Assembly (NCBI GenBank): GCA_009823505.1
Contig: VZQC01001608.1
Location: 313,332-377,331, forward strand
Direction of reading: 5' to 3'
Source of the DNA: Rhizomys pruinosus
Lineage: Eukaryota > Chordata > Mammalia > Rodentia > Spalacidae
Length of the DNA: 64,000 bases
The first letter of the stretch is position 1. Each line of letters starts with the position of its first letter. Shown in pieces: positions 10,680-22,350 of this stretch. The position numbers and the translations under genes are program-made. Under the pieces are notes generated by a model. It ran no database searches, had not been told where the DNA came from, and saw only the letters and a list, made by a program, of their open reading frames with translations.

Positions 10680-12438
10680 TATATCTTTATTTAAGGATTA
10701 CAGTATTTTGCATGCTTGCTTTAATTTATGATACATTGTTTTTGGCTGGTTCACAATGTAGTGGGTTTTTAAATGAGTCTAGATGTAAGCATTGAGTTCT
10801 AAGAATTTGGACAATTTCTACCTTTATTCCATTGTTTTATTGTATTTAAACTTCAATGAAATCTTTTATTTGTATAAGCCTAATTCTCTCTACTAAGGAA
10901 GTTGAAATTGATCCTGCCTTGACTTTGTGGGCCATCAGAGAACCATGACATTCCAGGCTATTGATTTTGTGGTGTTAAAGGGTGACAGATCCAGTGTTAA
11001 AGCGCCAAGAGAGAATTGGGTTTCAGATTGTACACCATAAGCATTCTTGGCTTTTGCTGAGACATGACTAGCTTTTTAAAGTAAAAGGTGTAATTCCAAT
11101 TCTTAGGTAGTTTATTCTGCGTAATCTTAGTAAGATAAATTTTAGCCAAAATTGTGTAATCACACAAAAAGTTGTATATGTGATACATACACTACTTACC
11201 TAAATAAATACAAGTTGGACCATATGTTTGTAGGTGTTTATCCAGCAAGTATATTTTCTGTTAAGAATGTTGAGTAACAGTTTCAGTGAATGTGACTGAT
11301 CCTTTATAAAGCACATTTATTGTTACATTTGAAAATTTCTTGATGATAAGTTTTTTGAGTTCTCATACCATTCATCCTTATAATTATTTACTTTGAAGAT
11401 TGCATCTGTTGTGCTTTTCTTCATGTAGGTATCATAAGATCTGCATTATGAAGCCATATGTTTCAGAAAGGCAGGTCTTCATATGTAATGTTTGGTGATT
11501 CTTTTTATTACTTTCGGAGAAATCTTGATAATTTATACTATAATGGCTGACATAGATCTGAACTGAGGAAGAATAAACATGATCATCTTTCATTGTTCCA
11601 TTTCTCCTAGATTAGTTCTTAAAAATGTAATGACCTTTAGTGCATACATTGTAAATAACATTGATTATATGATTATTCTGTGGAAACTCTGTTGAGCTAA
11701 ATCCAAGTGTATCTTTCAGACTAATCAGAGGTGTGTGATTCATGGACTTTAAACAATCCGTCACAGTCATCTTTTAATTTATTTCCACATGTTCATCCAA
11801 GATCCCTTTCTTGACCTGCAAAGAAGAATAGGATGTATTTTATAATGTATGTTTGTTCTGTTTTCTAGCAACATAAGTATTTTGCTTAAGCAGATTTGCT
11901 AGAAAGTGACAGCTTTGAAAAATTGGACACAGGAGCTGCGGGAAGCATTTCAGTTCCAAGCAATCTAAATAGTGCAGAAGGGAAGATGAAATATCACCGT
12001 GTTTTGAAGATGACAGTTTTGTCAAAGATCCTCTTTTACTCTTTGGTTTAAAACAAATGGAGTAAATCAAGAATGCATCCCTTCAAAATACACATGCATC
12101 CTCATGGAGGAAGCACTCCTTCATATATCCATTTCTTCAGACGCTGGAGAGAGTGTCATTTGTTTTTGGCCTAATTTTTGGTTTCACATTGTTTGAAGTC
12201 TTTGGGTTTCAAAATAATAGAGCACCCTTATTAATGGAAGAAAACCTGTTGGCTTAATACCTCTAAATCCATAATTTTGTGCACATATTAGTTAATTTTT
12301 GAGAAATGTAATTGTTACCTTGATATGTGGAATGCATTAAAATATCGATTTTTAAAAACCATTTTTAGGGTACAGGGTATTAAAAACCTGAAGCAGGAGT
12401 GACAGTATCAGCTTTTTAGGCAAAAATTCATCAGTAAT
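10680..12438. other. Unique AT-rich DNA, no feature seen
   Basis: No repeat, splice-flanked exon or tandem structure that I can support. Confidence 0.5.
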
Positions 12439-12440
12439 TG

Positions 12441-12665
12441 GAGTAGCAGTGGGATGTAGTCTGCTTAAGAGCACAGAGATTAGGAGACTTCCTGGGCTTA
12501 AAATTCCACTGTTGCCATATTGTAGGTCTGTGATTCATACCAGTTTATTTTTCAGGTCTTAAATCCCTCTGTCTTTAGGGTGATTACTGATAGCCTCTGC
12601 TTCTCAGTGACATTCGGAGTTAGCCTGAAATTCTGTAAACACCCAGTAGAATGCTAGTTATTATC
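12441..12665 (+). repeat. MIR relic, sense
   Basis: The run GTAGTCTGCTTAAGAGCACA, then CTTCCTGGGCTTAAAATTCC, then a region around TCTGTCTTTAGGGTGATTAC follows the order of the MIR tRNA-like head, core and tail. Old and diverged, judged by eye. Confidence 0.6.
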
Positions 12666-14530
12666 ACTAATTGAAAACCCTTAACATTCAAAGAGGCCAA
12701 GATTGGCAGCAGAAACTTCTTTAAGAATTAATTCAGAGAAGCAAATGAAAGTCAAAAATTTTTAGGCATTCTGGAACAGACTGTTTCTTTCGGAGAGGAG
12801 TAAATGAGTGTCGACCAATGCCATTATTATTTCTAATACAAGAATTGTTGCTACTTGCAATGGGTTATGGAATATGCACATTCAACATTGTACTTCAGGG
12901 ATTATACTAGAAAGAAATCACTGTGAAATTCTGGCTTCAGATTTCTCAAACTATCAGTTGACTAATTTCAAGTTCACACACTATTCTCAGATTTTCTTTT
13001 TTCTGTTAGAGATAGCAGTGCCCTGTAAAAGCATGTAAATTTTAGTTATTGTTTCTTCCCACACCATTAGCAATGGTGGTTATGTTGCTAGTATTTACTT
13101 TCAGAAGCAGCTTTCATTAAATATGTTATATTTTTAAAACTCTTTGTTCACTTCTAGGCTGAATTTGCCTCTTATGGAAAAGGTACCCAGTAGCGTAACT
13201 TTATCTGGATGATAACTTAACCTGTCCCATGAAAAAGACTGATTTACCATGGCATACACTAAAAGCACCCTCATATGTGATTTATTTATACATTTTACTT
13301 CATTTTAGAGCCTTTCAGCTTTTCCTATTAGTAGGATTGTCATTTTTATGTATGGTCAGATTCTTGGTATAGTTTGGCCCTGAGCCATAATGTTATCTAT
13401 CCTTTTAACTCTTTGGAAACATTGACTTATTTTCATTGCATTAGTGCAGGCTCAATTTTGCTTCATGTCCAAGATGACAAAGGTCACTTCATTAGGCACT
13501 TCATTTGCTTTACCTCTCTCAATCTTAGAGTATCTTATACTAAGTATCATAAAAAAATGCTCTGCTTCCATTAACAAAAAGTAAGCAGGGAAGAAAGAGC
13601 CAATTATTTGCAGCACATAAAATCCTTATGATAATTCGGGAGACTTTAATTAAACTAATACATCACACTGCACTTATAAAGACAAAGGAGAAAAAAGGGA
13701 AGCACATAATCCTTTTTTTCCTGTTGAGAAACACCATATTGCTTTGTGATTAAGTGCTTTAAGCATTGTGACCTATTTTAAAGTCTAAGATTTGTAGTCT
13801 TTTTCATTCAATATTAAACATATATTAAAAATTCGATGTAATATTGATTAGAACCACACCCTCCACTAAAACTTGAAATGAAGCTATAATAAAACTTGGC
13901 TTAAAAGTAATTTTTATTAATTTCTTATGATTTTTCAAACTCATCAGAAATCTTAAAATTTCACTCAACACAGAAATATTTTGATTAAAAACAATATTGT
14001 TTTGCTCTTTAACATACTTGATTTTTTGAATTGTAGTTTTTTTTGGGGGGGATAAGTCAACTGATATTAATGTTGATGCCAAAACACAACTCTCCCGTAA
14101 AAGGGGATAGAGTTTGTTCTAGAGCCAAATAGAGCAAACATAGCTCCAGAATACAGATGCAGGTTACCCCAAATTCCATGTTCCACTGTGGTAACAATTT
14201 CATTCATTTTTATAGTAACAATAAAGAAGGCTCCTAAATCAAAACATTTTCTCATACATTGGTGGAGCCATCGGAGAGGCTTTAGATGATATCTGCTAGG
14301 ATTTTTAGAACTTGGGTAGGTGGAAGCTGGTGCTCTGCTAAGTTAGTGCATTCCTAACAGTTTTTACTTGTTACTCAGAGGATATCAAGTCAGACACAGA
14401 AGTACATAAGGAATGGCATTTAAGGGACTGAAGAGGGTCCAAGATGGACCTGTGACATTGCAGATCTCCACAGTCTTTGAAGTTCTAAACCCTTGTTCGG
14501 CCTTTCAGGAGGTACAGTTGAAGACACAGG
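12666..14530. other. Unique AT-rich DNA, no feature seen
   Basis: Contains only short open frames without recognisable domains. No repeats named. Confidence 0.5.
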
Positions 14531-14531
14531 G

Positions 14532-14570
14532 TTTTTTTTTTTTTTTGTGTGTGTGTGTGTGTGTGTGTGT
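14532..14570. repeat. T-run followed by (GT)n
   Basis: Fifteen T then about 12 GT units, at the tail side of an antisense B3-like SINE. Confidence 0.95.
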
Positions 14571-14770
14571 ATTGTATGTTTACATACACGGATGTCTATG
14601 CACAGAGGACAGAGGGATCTGCTCTGTAACTCTCTGCTTTATCTCTTGAGACGGGGTTTCACATTGAGCTTGGACTTAGGCTGGTAGCCAACCTGCCTTA
14701 GCATCCTTCTGTCTCCCCTCCTAACCCCGGCACCAGTTACAGGGTCTTAAGTACAGGCACAACTAGAAAC
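14571..14770 (-). repeat. B3-like SINE, antisense
   Basis: GCACAGAGGACAGAGGGATC, then TCTTGAGACGGGGTTTCACA, then GGCACCAGTTACAGGGTCTT follows the order of a rodent B3-type element in reverse. Diverged. Confidence 0.6.
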
Positions 14771-15259
14771 TGGTTGTTTAGATTTGCTCTTTGTGTTCTA
14801 CCTCACACACATTTTCAAGGTAGTCATGCCCTGCTGTGTTTGCTTTGCTTGCTTATTAGTGGTTCAAACTCCTAGGGGTGTATTCATCTCCTGGACTGCC
14901 TCCTGTTCCCCTCTGTGGCTGTTCAGGGCTCCCCAAGCGTCTCACAGTTTTTCCTGCACATTTAGCTTCAGTGGCATTTCAGGACAGCAGTGCTTCCTGT
15001 TCAGTTGGTCTCATTAGCATCATGTCCCTCTTTTCCTCAGGCAACTTACTGCTTTCACTCATGAATAGTAACCAGTATTGTTTTTGTTTCCAACTGTGGC
15101 CAGTACCATGTTCTGAACAGGATAATAACAATACTTTATCTTGCATCTTTTTACCTTTTTATTATGAGCTTTAGGAATACAAATGCATTATTATCCAGCT
15201 CTGGCTCAATGTAAATGGAGCTGTAAAGCTGGATCCCTTCTTTAATTTTATTTATTTAT
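14771..15259. other. Unique DNA, no feature seen
   Basis: Slightly GC-richer than its surroundings, with overlapping short frames of low-complexity content. No family recognised. Confidence 0.45.
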
Positions 15260-15261
15260 TT

Positions 15262-15432
15262 GTTTAATTAGTTACTCAATGTAGATTTTTATTGAAAATC
15301 TCCAGATTTGATATAATATACTTTAATCATATTTAGACCGCCCATATCTGTACACCCGCCTAGCTTGCCCACAGGATTTCTCACAGTCTGTTATCATTTT
15401 TATTTACATAGTGCATAGCAGTATGTGGATTA
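15262..15432 (-). repeat. L1-type 3' end fragment, antisense
   Basis: TTTTTATTGAAAATCTCC, then TAATCATATTTAGACC, then TTCTCACAGTCTGTTATC aligns by eye with the 3' ends at 30.9, 58.3 and 62.6 kb in this window. Heavily diverged. Confidence 0.55.
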
Positions 15433-15516
15433 ATCTCTCACTCTTGGATTCAGAAAAAGAGCTCTTTGAAATAGCTATTTAAAATTAGAAGCAAAATGAA
15501 CTAAAACATAAATGAT

Positions 15517-15533
15517 TATATATATATATATAT
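15517..15533. repeat. Short (TA)n
   Basis: About eight TA units. Confidence 0.85.
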
Positions 15534-16400
15534 ACAATAGAAGAGAAACTTGCAAATGTTTCATTGTTAGCTTTTAATTAACAATTAATTGTTTTAGCTT
15601 CATGTCTTATCTTTGGACAGTTATTGACATAATTTGCTTGTACATGAGTGATTTAGTATGCTCAGACATTTTTCATTTCCCCTGTCATATTGCTTGCTAT
15701 TATTTGTAGGTAGACTTGAACTAAGTAGAGGACATGAGGAAATAACTGATGCTAAGTCTCCAGCGTACACAGAGTTTTCTCAAGGCCTCTGACCTAACCT
15801 CTTATCTTCTACTCAATTGCCTTTCTCAAAGCAGTTCTGTCTCTTTCCTTGGGTTCTCAGCTTTCCACCTTTAAGTCCAGGCTTTAGGGTCACGAAGTCC
15901 AGGAGCCCTCCTCCAACTTCCTTAGCTTGAATCTTCCTCTCATTGTTTTTTTTTTGTTTTTGTTTTTTTTTTTTCAGAACTTTGCCTACTTGATTTTCAT
16001 CTTTGTCTCTCCAAGGTTTCTAAGTTATTCATAAGTGTATATTTGTGAGTCTCTTTAAAAGATAACTAAAACTTTCCTCATAAGCAGGCCATCTCTTGGG
16101 TGCTATATGTTTCCTCCTGTCTCTTCCTTATAGCCTTTGGAATTGTTGCTGACACCAAGATTCTACATGTAATAGGCAGCCAAGTTGATCAGTATTGATT
16201 GACCAACTATTCAGCCCAAGGAGTTTTTAAAATTACTCCCCAAATCATTTATGCTTTGAAGTAAGAGCAAAGTTTGAGAAAGTGTTATAATATTGATACT
16301 TTCTTTCCTTTCTTGAGTAATTCAGTGGTTAATAGTTGAAAAGTTTCTGTTCTTTAATGATGAGGAAACAGCATTGACCCAAGAATGAGTGAGTGTGCTG
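15534..16400. other. Unique DNA, no gene supported
   Basis: Contains a T-rich run near 15,949-15,974 and otherwise non-repetitive sequence. Confidence 0.5.
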
Positions 16401-16418
16401 TTTTGTGTATGTGTGCCT

Positions 16419-16438
16419 GTGTGTGTGTGTGTGTGTGT
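16419..16438. repeat. Short (GT)n
   Basis: About ten GT units. Confidence 0.9.
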
Positions 16439-16801
16439 TTATACCTAACGCATGTAAATGAGTATAGATTTCCTTTTCTCTAACTAGATAGCATTAATCT
16501 TATTCATTTCTTTTCTTGTTTTGGCAATTTAGATAATTTTCATCTACACTGAACTAGCCTTTATGCATGCATTAATTTTATTCAGGATGATAGAATTTCA
16601 TATATTTGAGGATTTGAATAATTATGATAGAGTATGATAAATACATAGACTTATAGAAATGACCTTAACAACTTCATTTATAATGATTTAAGAAATGTGT
16701 AATTTTCCTGATTATTTCTTAAGCAATGCTGAAAAGGGAAACATTGACAATTATAACATAGCTGCCTATTTTAAAAAGATTAAAAGCTGGAATAAAGAAA
16801 T

Positions 16802-16960
16802 AGCCAGGCTTGGTGGCACGCGCCTTTAATCTTAGCACTTGGGAGGCAGAGGCAGGTGGATCTTTGTGAATTCAAGACCAACCTGGTCTACATAGTGAGT
16901 TCCAGGACAGCCAGAGCTACAGGGAGACCCTGGCTCAAAAAGACCAAAAAAAAAAAAAAA
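16802..16960 (+). repeat. B1 SINE, sense
   Basis: Head AGCCAGGCTTGGTGGCACGC, middle ACCTGGTCTACATAGTGAGT, 3' end GGGAGACCCTGGCTCAAAAA and a 15-A tail. A short AAAGAAATA repeat on both sides may be the target duplication. Confidence 0.96.
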
Positions 16961-17081
16961 GAAATAATGCATGAGAAAACAATGTATTGGAAAATACATT
17001 TAAATACATTTGATCAGGAACCAAAAGTCTTGGTTTGGGGCCCCTGTTTTATCACTTTTGGGTGATTTTTTTTTTTTTTTT

Positions 17082-17525
17082 NNNNNNNNNNNNNNNNNNN
17101 NNNNNNNNNNNNNNNNNNNNNNNNNNNNNNNNNNNNNNNNNNNNNNNNNNNNNNNNNNNNNNNNNNNNNNNNNNNNNNNNNNNNNNNNNNNNNNNNNNNN
17201 NNNNNNNNNNNNNNNNNNNNNNNNNNNNNNNNNNNNNNNNNNNNNNNNNNNNNNNNNNNNNNNNNNNNNNNNNNNNNNNNNNNNNNNNNNNNNNNNNNNN
17301 NNNNNNNNNNNNNNNNNNNNNNNNNNNNNNNNNNNNNNNNNNNNNNNNNNNNNNNNNNNNNNNNNNNNNNNNNNNNNNNNNNNNNNNNNNNNNNNNNNNN
17401 NNNNNNNNNNNNNNNNNNNNNNNNNNNNNNNNNNNNNNNNNNNNNNNNNNNNNNNNNNNNNNNNNNNNNNNNNNNNNNNNNNNNNNNNNNNNNNNNNNNN
17501 NNNNNNNNNNNNNNNNNNNNNNNNN
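17082..17525. other. Assembly gap, 444 N
   Basis: The left edge is a run of about 17 T and the right edge enters an antisense L1-like 3' region that matches 38,999 onward. By comparison with the 38.6-kb copy, the gap should hold about 400 bp: the element's 3' end with its G/C-homopolymer and polypurine tracts. Open frames running through the N are not real. Confidence 0.95.
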
Positions 17526-17860
17526 GCCCCCTCTTCCGCAGATTGTTCCCTAGGCTTAGAAAAGGGGCACAGGTGGATGAGAAGTAAAACTGTCCTCTCT
17601 CTCTGGAGCTGTTGACTTGGATTCTGGTGAATTCTGGCTGTTTCCTTTCATGGGCTGACAGTTTGTTCAGGAGTAACCTTTCAATCCTACTAATGAAGCA
17701 CAAGCAATTAGATATATAGGTATTTAAGCAGCACTAATAGTTATGGTAGGTTACTTTGGCATAGTCACATATGTTTGGATGATATGTTAATCCATGAATT
17801 ACATTTTTACCCCCTGATAAATATGACAGGGTCTTACTGTGATTTTATATGAGAAGATTA
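17526..17860 (-). repeat. L1-like 3' fragment, antisense (body)
   Basis: Starts GCCCCCTCTTCCGCAGATTG and tracks the 39.0-39.3 kb copy closely for over 300 bp, including TTCATGGGCTGACAGTTTGT and ATCCTACTAATGAAGCACAA. Same family as the copies at 38.6 and 42.4 kb. Family assignment to L1 rests on the 3' ends of those copies. Confidence 0.7.
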
Positions 17861-18924
17861 AGATCTCTGGGCTCTACTCCCTCAGAGGTAGTGAGCAATG
17901 TCAAGATTTATTTCCCTCACCAAGTGGTAGGTTCATGGCTTATCTCTAGAATAAAAGATTCAGAGAAAAAAGCATACAAGTTTCTTCGTTCTGCTGTCTA
18001 AGTACACACTACTCAGTGTTTAGTATCAGGGAAGAGAACCTCAAGGAAGCAAGAATCTGTATTTTTCTAGTTAGATTTGATCAGGAGGTAGTCACTGAGA
18101 AAGATGGGACAGAGCACTTGTGGTGTGTGGAGTATGGTTACATGCTGGAAGGAGCATAACAAGGCCTGTTCCTGCAGACCTCTGTGCAGCCTGCCCTGTA
18201 CCAGACCTGAGATAAGGAGGTTTTTTCCTCCAGGTATACACGTATCTCAGCTACACAACAGTTTTCAGATGACCTGCTTTATGGAGAAGGGTTAAAGGAA
18301 GGCTTGGGACCATCTGCTTTGTTTCCTCAAATCGTAAGAATGCCATGCTTTGGGGTATTCAATTCTTAGCTCTAACTCCACACAAATCATTAGTGGTCAT
18401 TAGTTTATAGTTTTTGTACATTATTTATATAAATCAAAAGAAAAGAGCAAATTAATATTCAGAATTATCCATTCCATAGTAATTCACCTATCTAAATCTT
18501 GTGTTTTCAGCATGTCTTGTTTACTATGTCGGATGATTTTCTAATGTATAAAACTGCAATAGATAAATTATCAGGGCTGTAAAGGGGCTCCAATGTGGTT
18601 TAATTTCTTTCATAGTCATTTATACACTAAAGAATTAAAAATAACTTCTGGGTTCTATATTGTGAACATTAACATGAATTTTGTTTTCTGTGTCATGGAA
18701 TACACTCTGTTTTTTATGATACGCTTTTTACATTTCCTCGATTTTAATATCACTCAAGGAAAAAAATAATGCATATTCATAGAATCCTTTTATACATGGC
18801 CAATTATATGCAAACACATTCAACAGATACTTGCACTTAATTTACTCCAATTACATAGGCACATGATTAGTACTGAAGCATACCTAATGAAAATTATTTA
18901 ACTCATATCCTTTTAGAATATATA

Positions 18925-18928
<4 letters not shown>
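17861..18928. other. Unique DNA, no feature seen
   Basis: Non-repetitive AT-rich sequence without supported exons. Confidence 0.45.

Positions 18929-18929
<1 letters not shown>

Positions 18930-18958
<29 letters not shown>
18930..18958. repeat. (TA)n
   Basis: About 14 TA units. Confidence 0.93.
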
Positions 18959-18961
<3 letters not shown>

Positions 18962-19299
18962 TTTAACATTCTTTTATAATCATTGGTTAAAAGAGATTCA
19001 TTTCTATGTAGGAGGACTTCATATATTCTCTCCATAACTCATAGCTAAACCAGAGTCCCTTTTCTGGTCTCTGAATAGATCAATACTCTTCTCTGAGCAA
19101 TCGTCACTTATTGTTTTCCAGGGAAAACAAGAAAAGGGAGAAGAGTCGATTTTGAAAGTTAACTTTTGTTCTGATAACTTTTGTACATCAAATTCCTAGT
19201 CAATGTATCCAGTCTTTCCATTAGGAATTGGAAACTGAGTGAGATACAGTGATACCTGATAGCTTCACAGGAAGAGCTCCAGAGTGATTTGGCTTCAAG

Positions 19300-19302
<3 letters not shown>

Positions 19303-19347
<45 letters not shown>
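19303..19347. repeat. (GT)n microsatellite
   Basis: About 22 uninterrupted GT units, likely polymorphic. Confidence 0.97.
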
Positions 19348-19348
<1 letters not shown>

Positions 19349-20848
19349 TTGCCTGAGTGATAGAAACAAACAGAAGAGAAAGGCTGAGTCTCCACAACTT
19401 CAGCTGAATTGGACCTGACTGAAGGACTGGTTGGGTCTGATTTACTGGAGTCTATCTCCTTAGCATCAGTGATCTGAACATTGGTTCCAGGCCACTTTAA
19501 TTAGCTGATTCAAATGAAAACAAACATAGCCTGGTAACATCCATTTCTCTTCTGACCTCACCAAAGATAGTCTTTATAACCGTAATTTCTAACTTGCTTT
19601 TCTATGAACTCAATAAACAATTTGAGGCACACACTTTTCTTTTTAAATATTTATTTTTAATGACGAGAAAAGATTCCATCTTTCTTGACTCTAGTGACAA
19701 GGAAATATTAGCACATAGTTGAACTTTTCCATGCGTCAAAACCCAAACCCCCACATAATTAAATTATGAAATTTTTCTAAGTAATGTTTTAATAAAAGGA
19801 TTTCATTATGTTGCATGACAAGATGGTGTATATATTATTTAAATGTGTTATATTCCTGGATATGCTTAAAGTTGAAATTATAAATCAGGTTTTGAAAATA
19901 AAATATTAAATAATTTGAGGCTTCTGATTTTTAGTTTTTGAATGTTTAATTTATCCATTTATTATTAAAAACTTTGCAGAAAACTTTACATAGATCATTC
20001 CTTTAAAGCAAAGAAATGACTTAAATGGGAAGGATAAAAAGAAGCTTAATGATTTTTTTATATTGTCACACTAAACTTAAATTAGAAAGTCAAGAGACAA
20101 GGTGGTGGTGATGGAGTGCAGGAGAGGTATATTCTGTAATCTAAAGTCAAATGAGAAACAGTAGAGAGTGAAGACACCTATGGGATTTTACAATTTAAAT
20201 CCATAGTTGTGCTGTTATGGAAGAACATATGACTTACTATCAGCTTTGAATATGCATTCATTCATTAGTACACTTTATTACCAACTGATTGGGCATAAAT
20301 TCTTGGAAAGAAGCAATAGACACTGTTAACATGGTCTTTGCCATTAGGGTTCACATTGTGGCCTTGTAGAGAATATGAGCCAAGTAAGTAACTATCCAGA
20401 ATAGTTAAGTACTTCATAAATACTGTGTAAATAAGTCATACATACATAGTGAAGACCCACAAGAGGAAGGCCTGATGTCTTGCATGTTGTATGGTTATGT
20501 GCGATTGGAGTTGGTTTGCAAATAACATACAAACTGAAAAGCTCTCAAAAATATTGAGTAAAGAATTTTGGCATTAGTTGTGCAGTGGTTTCTGTGAAAA
20601 GAGATAAAGTATGTCCATCATCAGCTGATAATTTGGATCATGTTGATTTGTGCTCTGATTAGGTGATTATTCTGAATATCATACATTTTAACTTTTAGAG
20701 TTGACAGAGAAAAAACAACTTTAATCTTATTTCTGGTAATAGATAATATTTAATAGGAAATAAGAACACATTTTAAAACTGTTCAAATTTATATAGCTAA
20801 TATTGATAACCCATAGTCAAGAATGTTTTTTAAAATATTCCATTCACA
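19348..20848. other. Unique AT-rich DNA
   Basis: Near 20,260-20,400 a stretch (ATTCATTCATTAGTACACTT, then GCAATAGACACTG) vaguely resembles an ancient mammalian repeat, unassigned. Nothing else recognised. Confidence 0.4.
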
Positions 20849-20849
20849 A

Positions 20850-20995
20850 GCTGGGCATAATGGCACATGCCTTTAATCCTAGCACTTGGGAGGCAGAGGC
20901 AGGTGGATCTCTATGAGTTCAAGGCCAGCCTGGTCTACAGAGTGAACTCCAGGGCAGCTGGGGCTACAGGGAGACCCTGTCTCAAAAATACCAAA
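20850..20995 (+). repeat. B1 SINE, sense, with target duplication
   Basis: Full-length B1: GCTGGGCATAATGGCACATG, AGGCCAGCCTGGTCTACAGA, GGGAGACCCTGTCTCAAAAA. The repeat TATTCCATTC at 20836-20845 recurs at 21039-21048, after the A-tail and its tetranucleotide extension. Confidence 0.97.
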
Positions 20996-20996
20996 A

Positions 20997-21035
<39 letters not shown>

Positions 21036-21036
21036 A
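20993..21036. repeat. (AAAT)n grown from B1 tail
   Basis: About ten AAAT units lying between the B1 3' end and its right target duplication, so the microsatellite arose within the A-tail. Confidence 0.95.
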
Positions 21037-21048
21037 AGTATTCCATTC

Positions 21049-21551
21049 TCTCAAACAAAATTAAAGAATCAGTTATTAGTTATTTGAGTGCATGATTTAC
21101 TTTCAGATGTAAGTTCATCAGTCATTCAGTCATTCAGAGAAAGAAATAATCTACATTTTTACTGTGTGTTTATAAGCAGGTATTTTGTTACCTTGGAAAT
21201 TACATTGATGCTTTTCTCTTTTCTACTCCTAATGATTAAGAGAGATTTTGAGTAGTAAACCTCACTATGATTAGTCTCCAAAAAGGATTTTTTTTTTTTA
21301 TCTTTTTGCTCTCTGAAGATTTTACTACCATCATTTGTAGTATCCAATTGGAAAAAAACACTGTGTAGTTTCTGGTATAGAAAGCAGAAATTAGTCTCAA
21401 GTTCCAAAAATACTTAACACCATTTAAAGCTTACATTAACACCAAAACATTTTTGAAGGCATATTTATCATCACTTCTGTGTCTGTAAACTAGATACAAC
21501 GTCTTCATAAGTGCAGCTCTTGAGCAGTCAGGGCTTTGAAGTGGAGACTAG
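21049..21551. other. Unique AT-rich DNA, no feature seen
   Basis: Contains a short T-run near 21,291-21,300 only. Confidence 0.45.
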
Positions 21552-21610
21552 TTCTTGCTTGACCAGAGATCAGCAGTCCTAATTCTTGCTTGACCAGAGA
21601 TCAGCAGTCC
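21552..21610. repeat. 31-bp tandem duplication
   Basis: A 28-bp identical segment starting TTCTTGCTTGACCAGAGATC occurs at 21552-21579 and 21583-21610, a period of 31 bases. A small local duplication in unique DNA. Confidence 0.95.
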
Positions 21611-22150
21611 ATTTGTACATAGCATGTAAATTGATAAGTTTCTATGAAAAGAAAGTATGCTCTCTCATGATTGAATTTAGAGGCTAAAGCTACTTGAAGG
21701 GCATGAACATTTATATCTAGCTCACATCTCTGAATTCTTAGGGATGTGCAAGTTAGAAAAAACATGCAGAGCAACATTACCATATCATTCTTATTCCGTT
21801 TGCAGTATAAAACCACCATCTTCTCTCCCCTTGACATTTCATAATCTTAAAAAGCTTGAACTCTGAAACACAATTAACTCAATGATTTTTATACCAAGCA
21901 AACATTTCTTGTCAGAGATAGCATCTTTGGGATTAGCCAGTTGTATTGATTTAAATGCTCCAAGGCTCTTAATTGTAGTTCGAACTGCTATGTCTCTGTG
22001 ACTTCTGAAAAAGGTTATGGCCATTGCAAATACATCTTAAGAAGGAAGAATACCGTCAGCCAAGACATGCAATTCAAGCTTTGGGACTTGGCTGGCGAAA
22101 CCCTACTCACGTCCCTGTAAAGCAGACATATATTTTTGTATTTTTTATAG

Positions 22151-22220
22151 GTGGATACAGTGCAGACCACGAACCCACCTGGCCACATTGAGGAATCGTG
22201 TAAAATCAATGTTTGTGCTC
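22151..22220 (+). other. Candidate 70-bp exon, unidentified
   Basis: Upstream is a T-rich tract ending TTTTTTATAG (acceptor AG at 22149-22150). Downstream is GTAAGT at 22221, a consensus-like donor. The 70 bases are open in two forward frames; the first would end with Cys-Lys-Ile-Asn-Val-Cys-Ala. I do not recognise the product. The patch 22,040-22,350 has about ten CpG, unusual against the CpG-poor surroundings. Chance pairing of splice-like sites is quite possible, so this is a hypothesis, not a gene call. Confidence 0.25.
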
Positions 22221-22350
22221 GTAAGTGAAATTCATGCTACGTTCCAACTCAGTATGTTGGATCCTAATAGACCTGGATTTGTCTCGTGTAAAAAGAAACT
22301 GATTCCCAACGAGCAAGGTCACTAGCTGATTAAAGCGAAGCCCTAATTTT

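Noticed and set aside
17014..17703. Long open frames crossing the N gap
   Set aside because: Most of their length is N. The remaining ends are a T/A run and L1-like 3' sequence.
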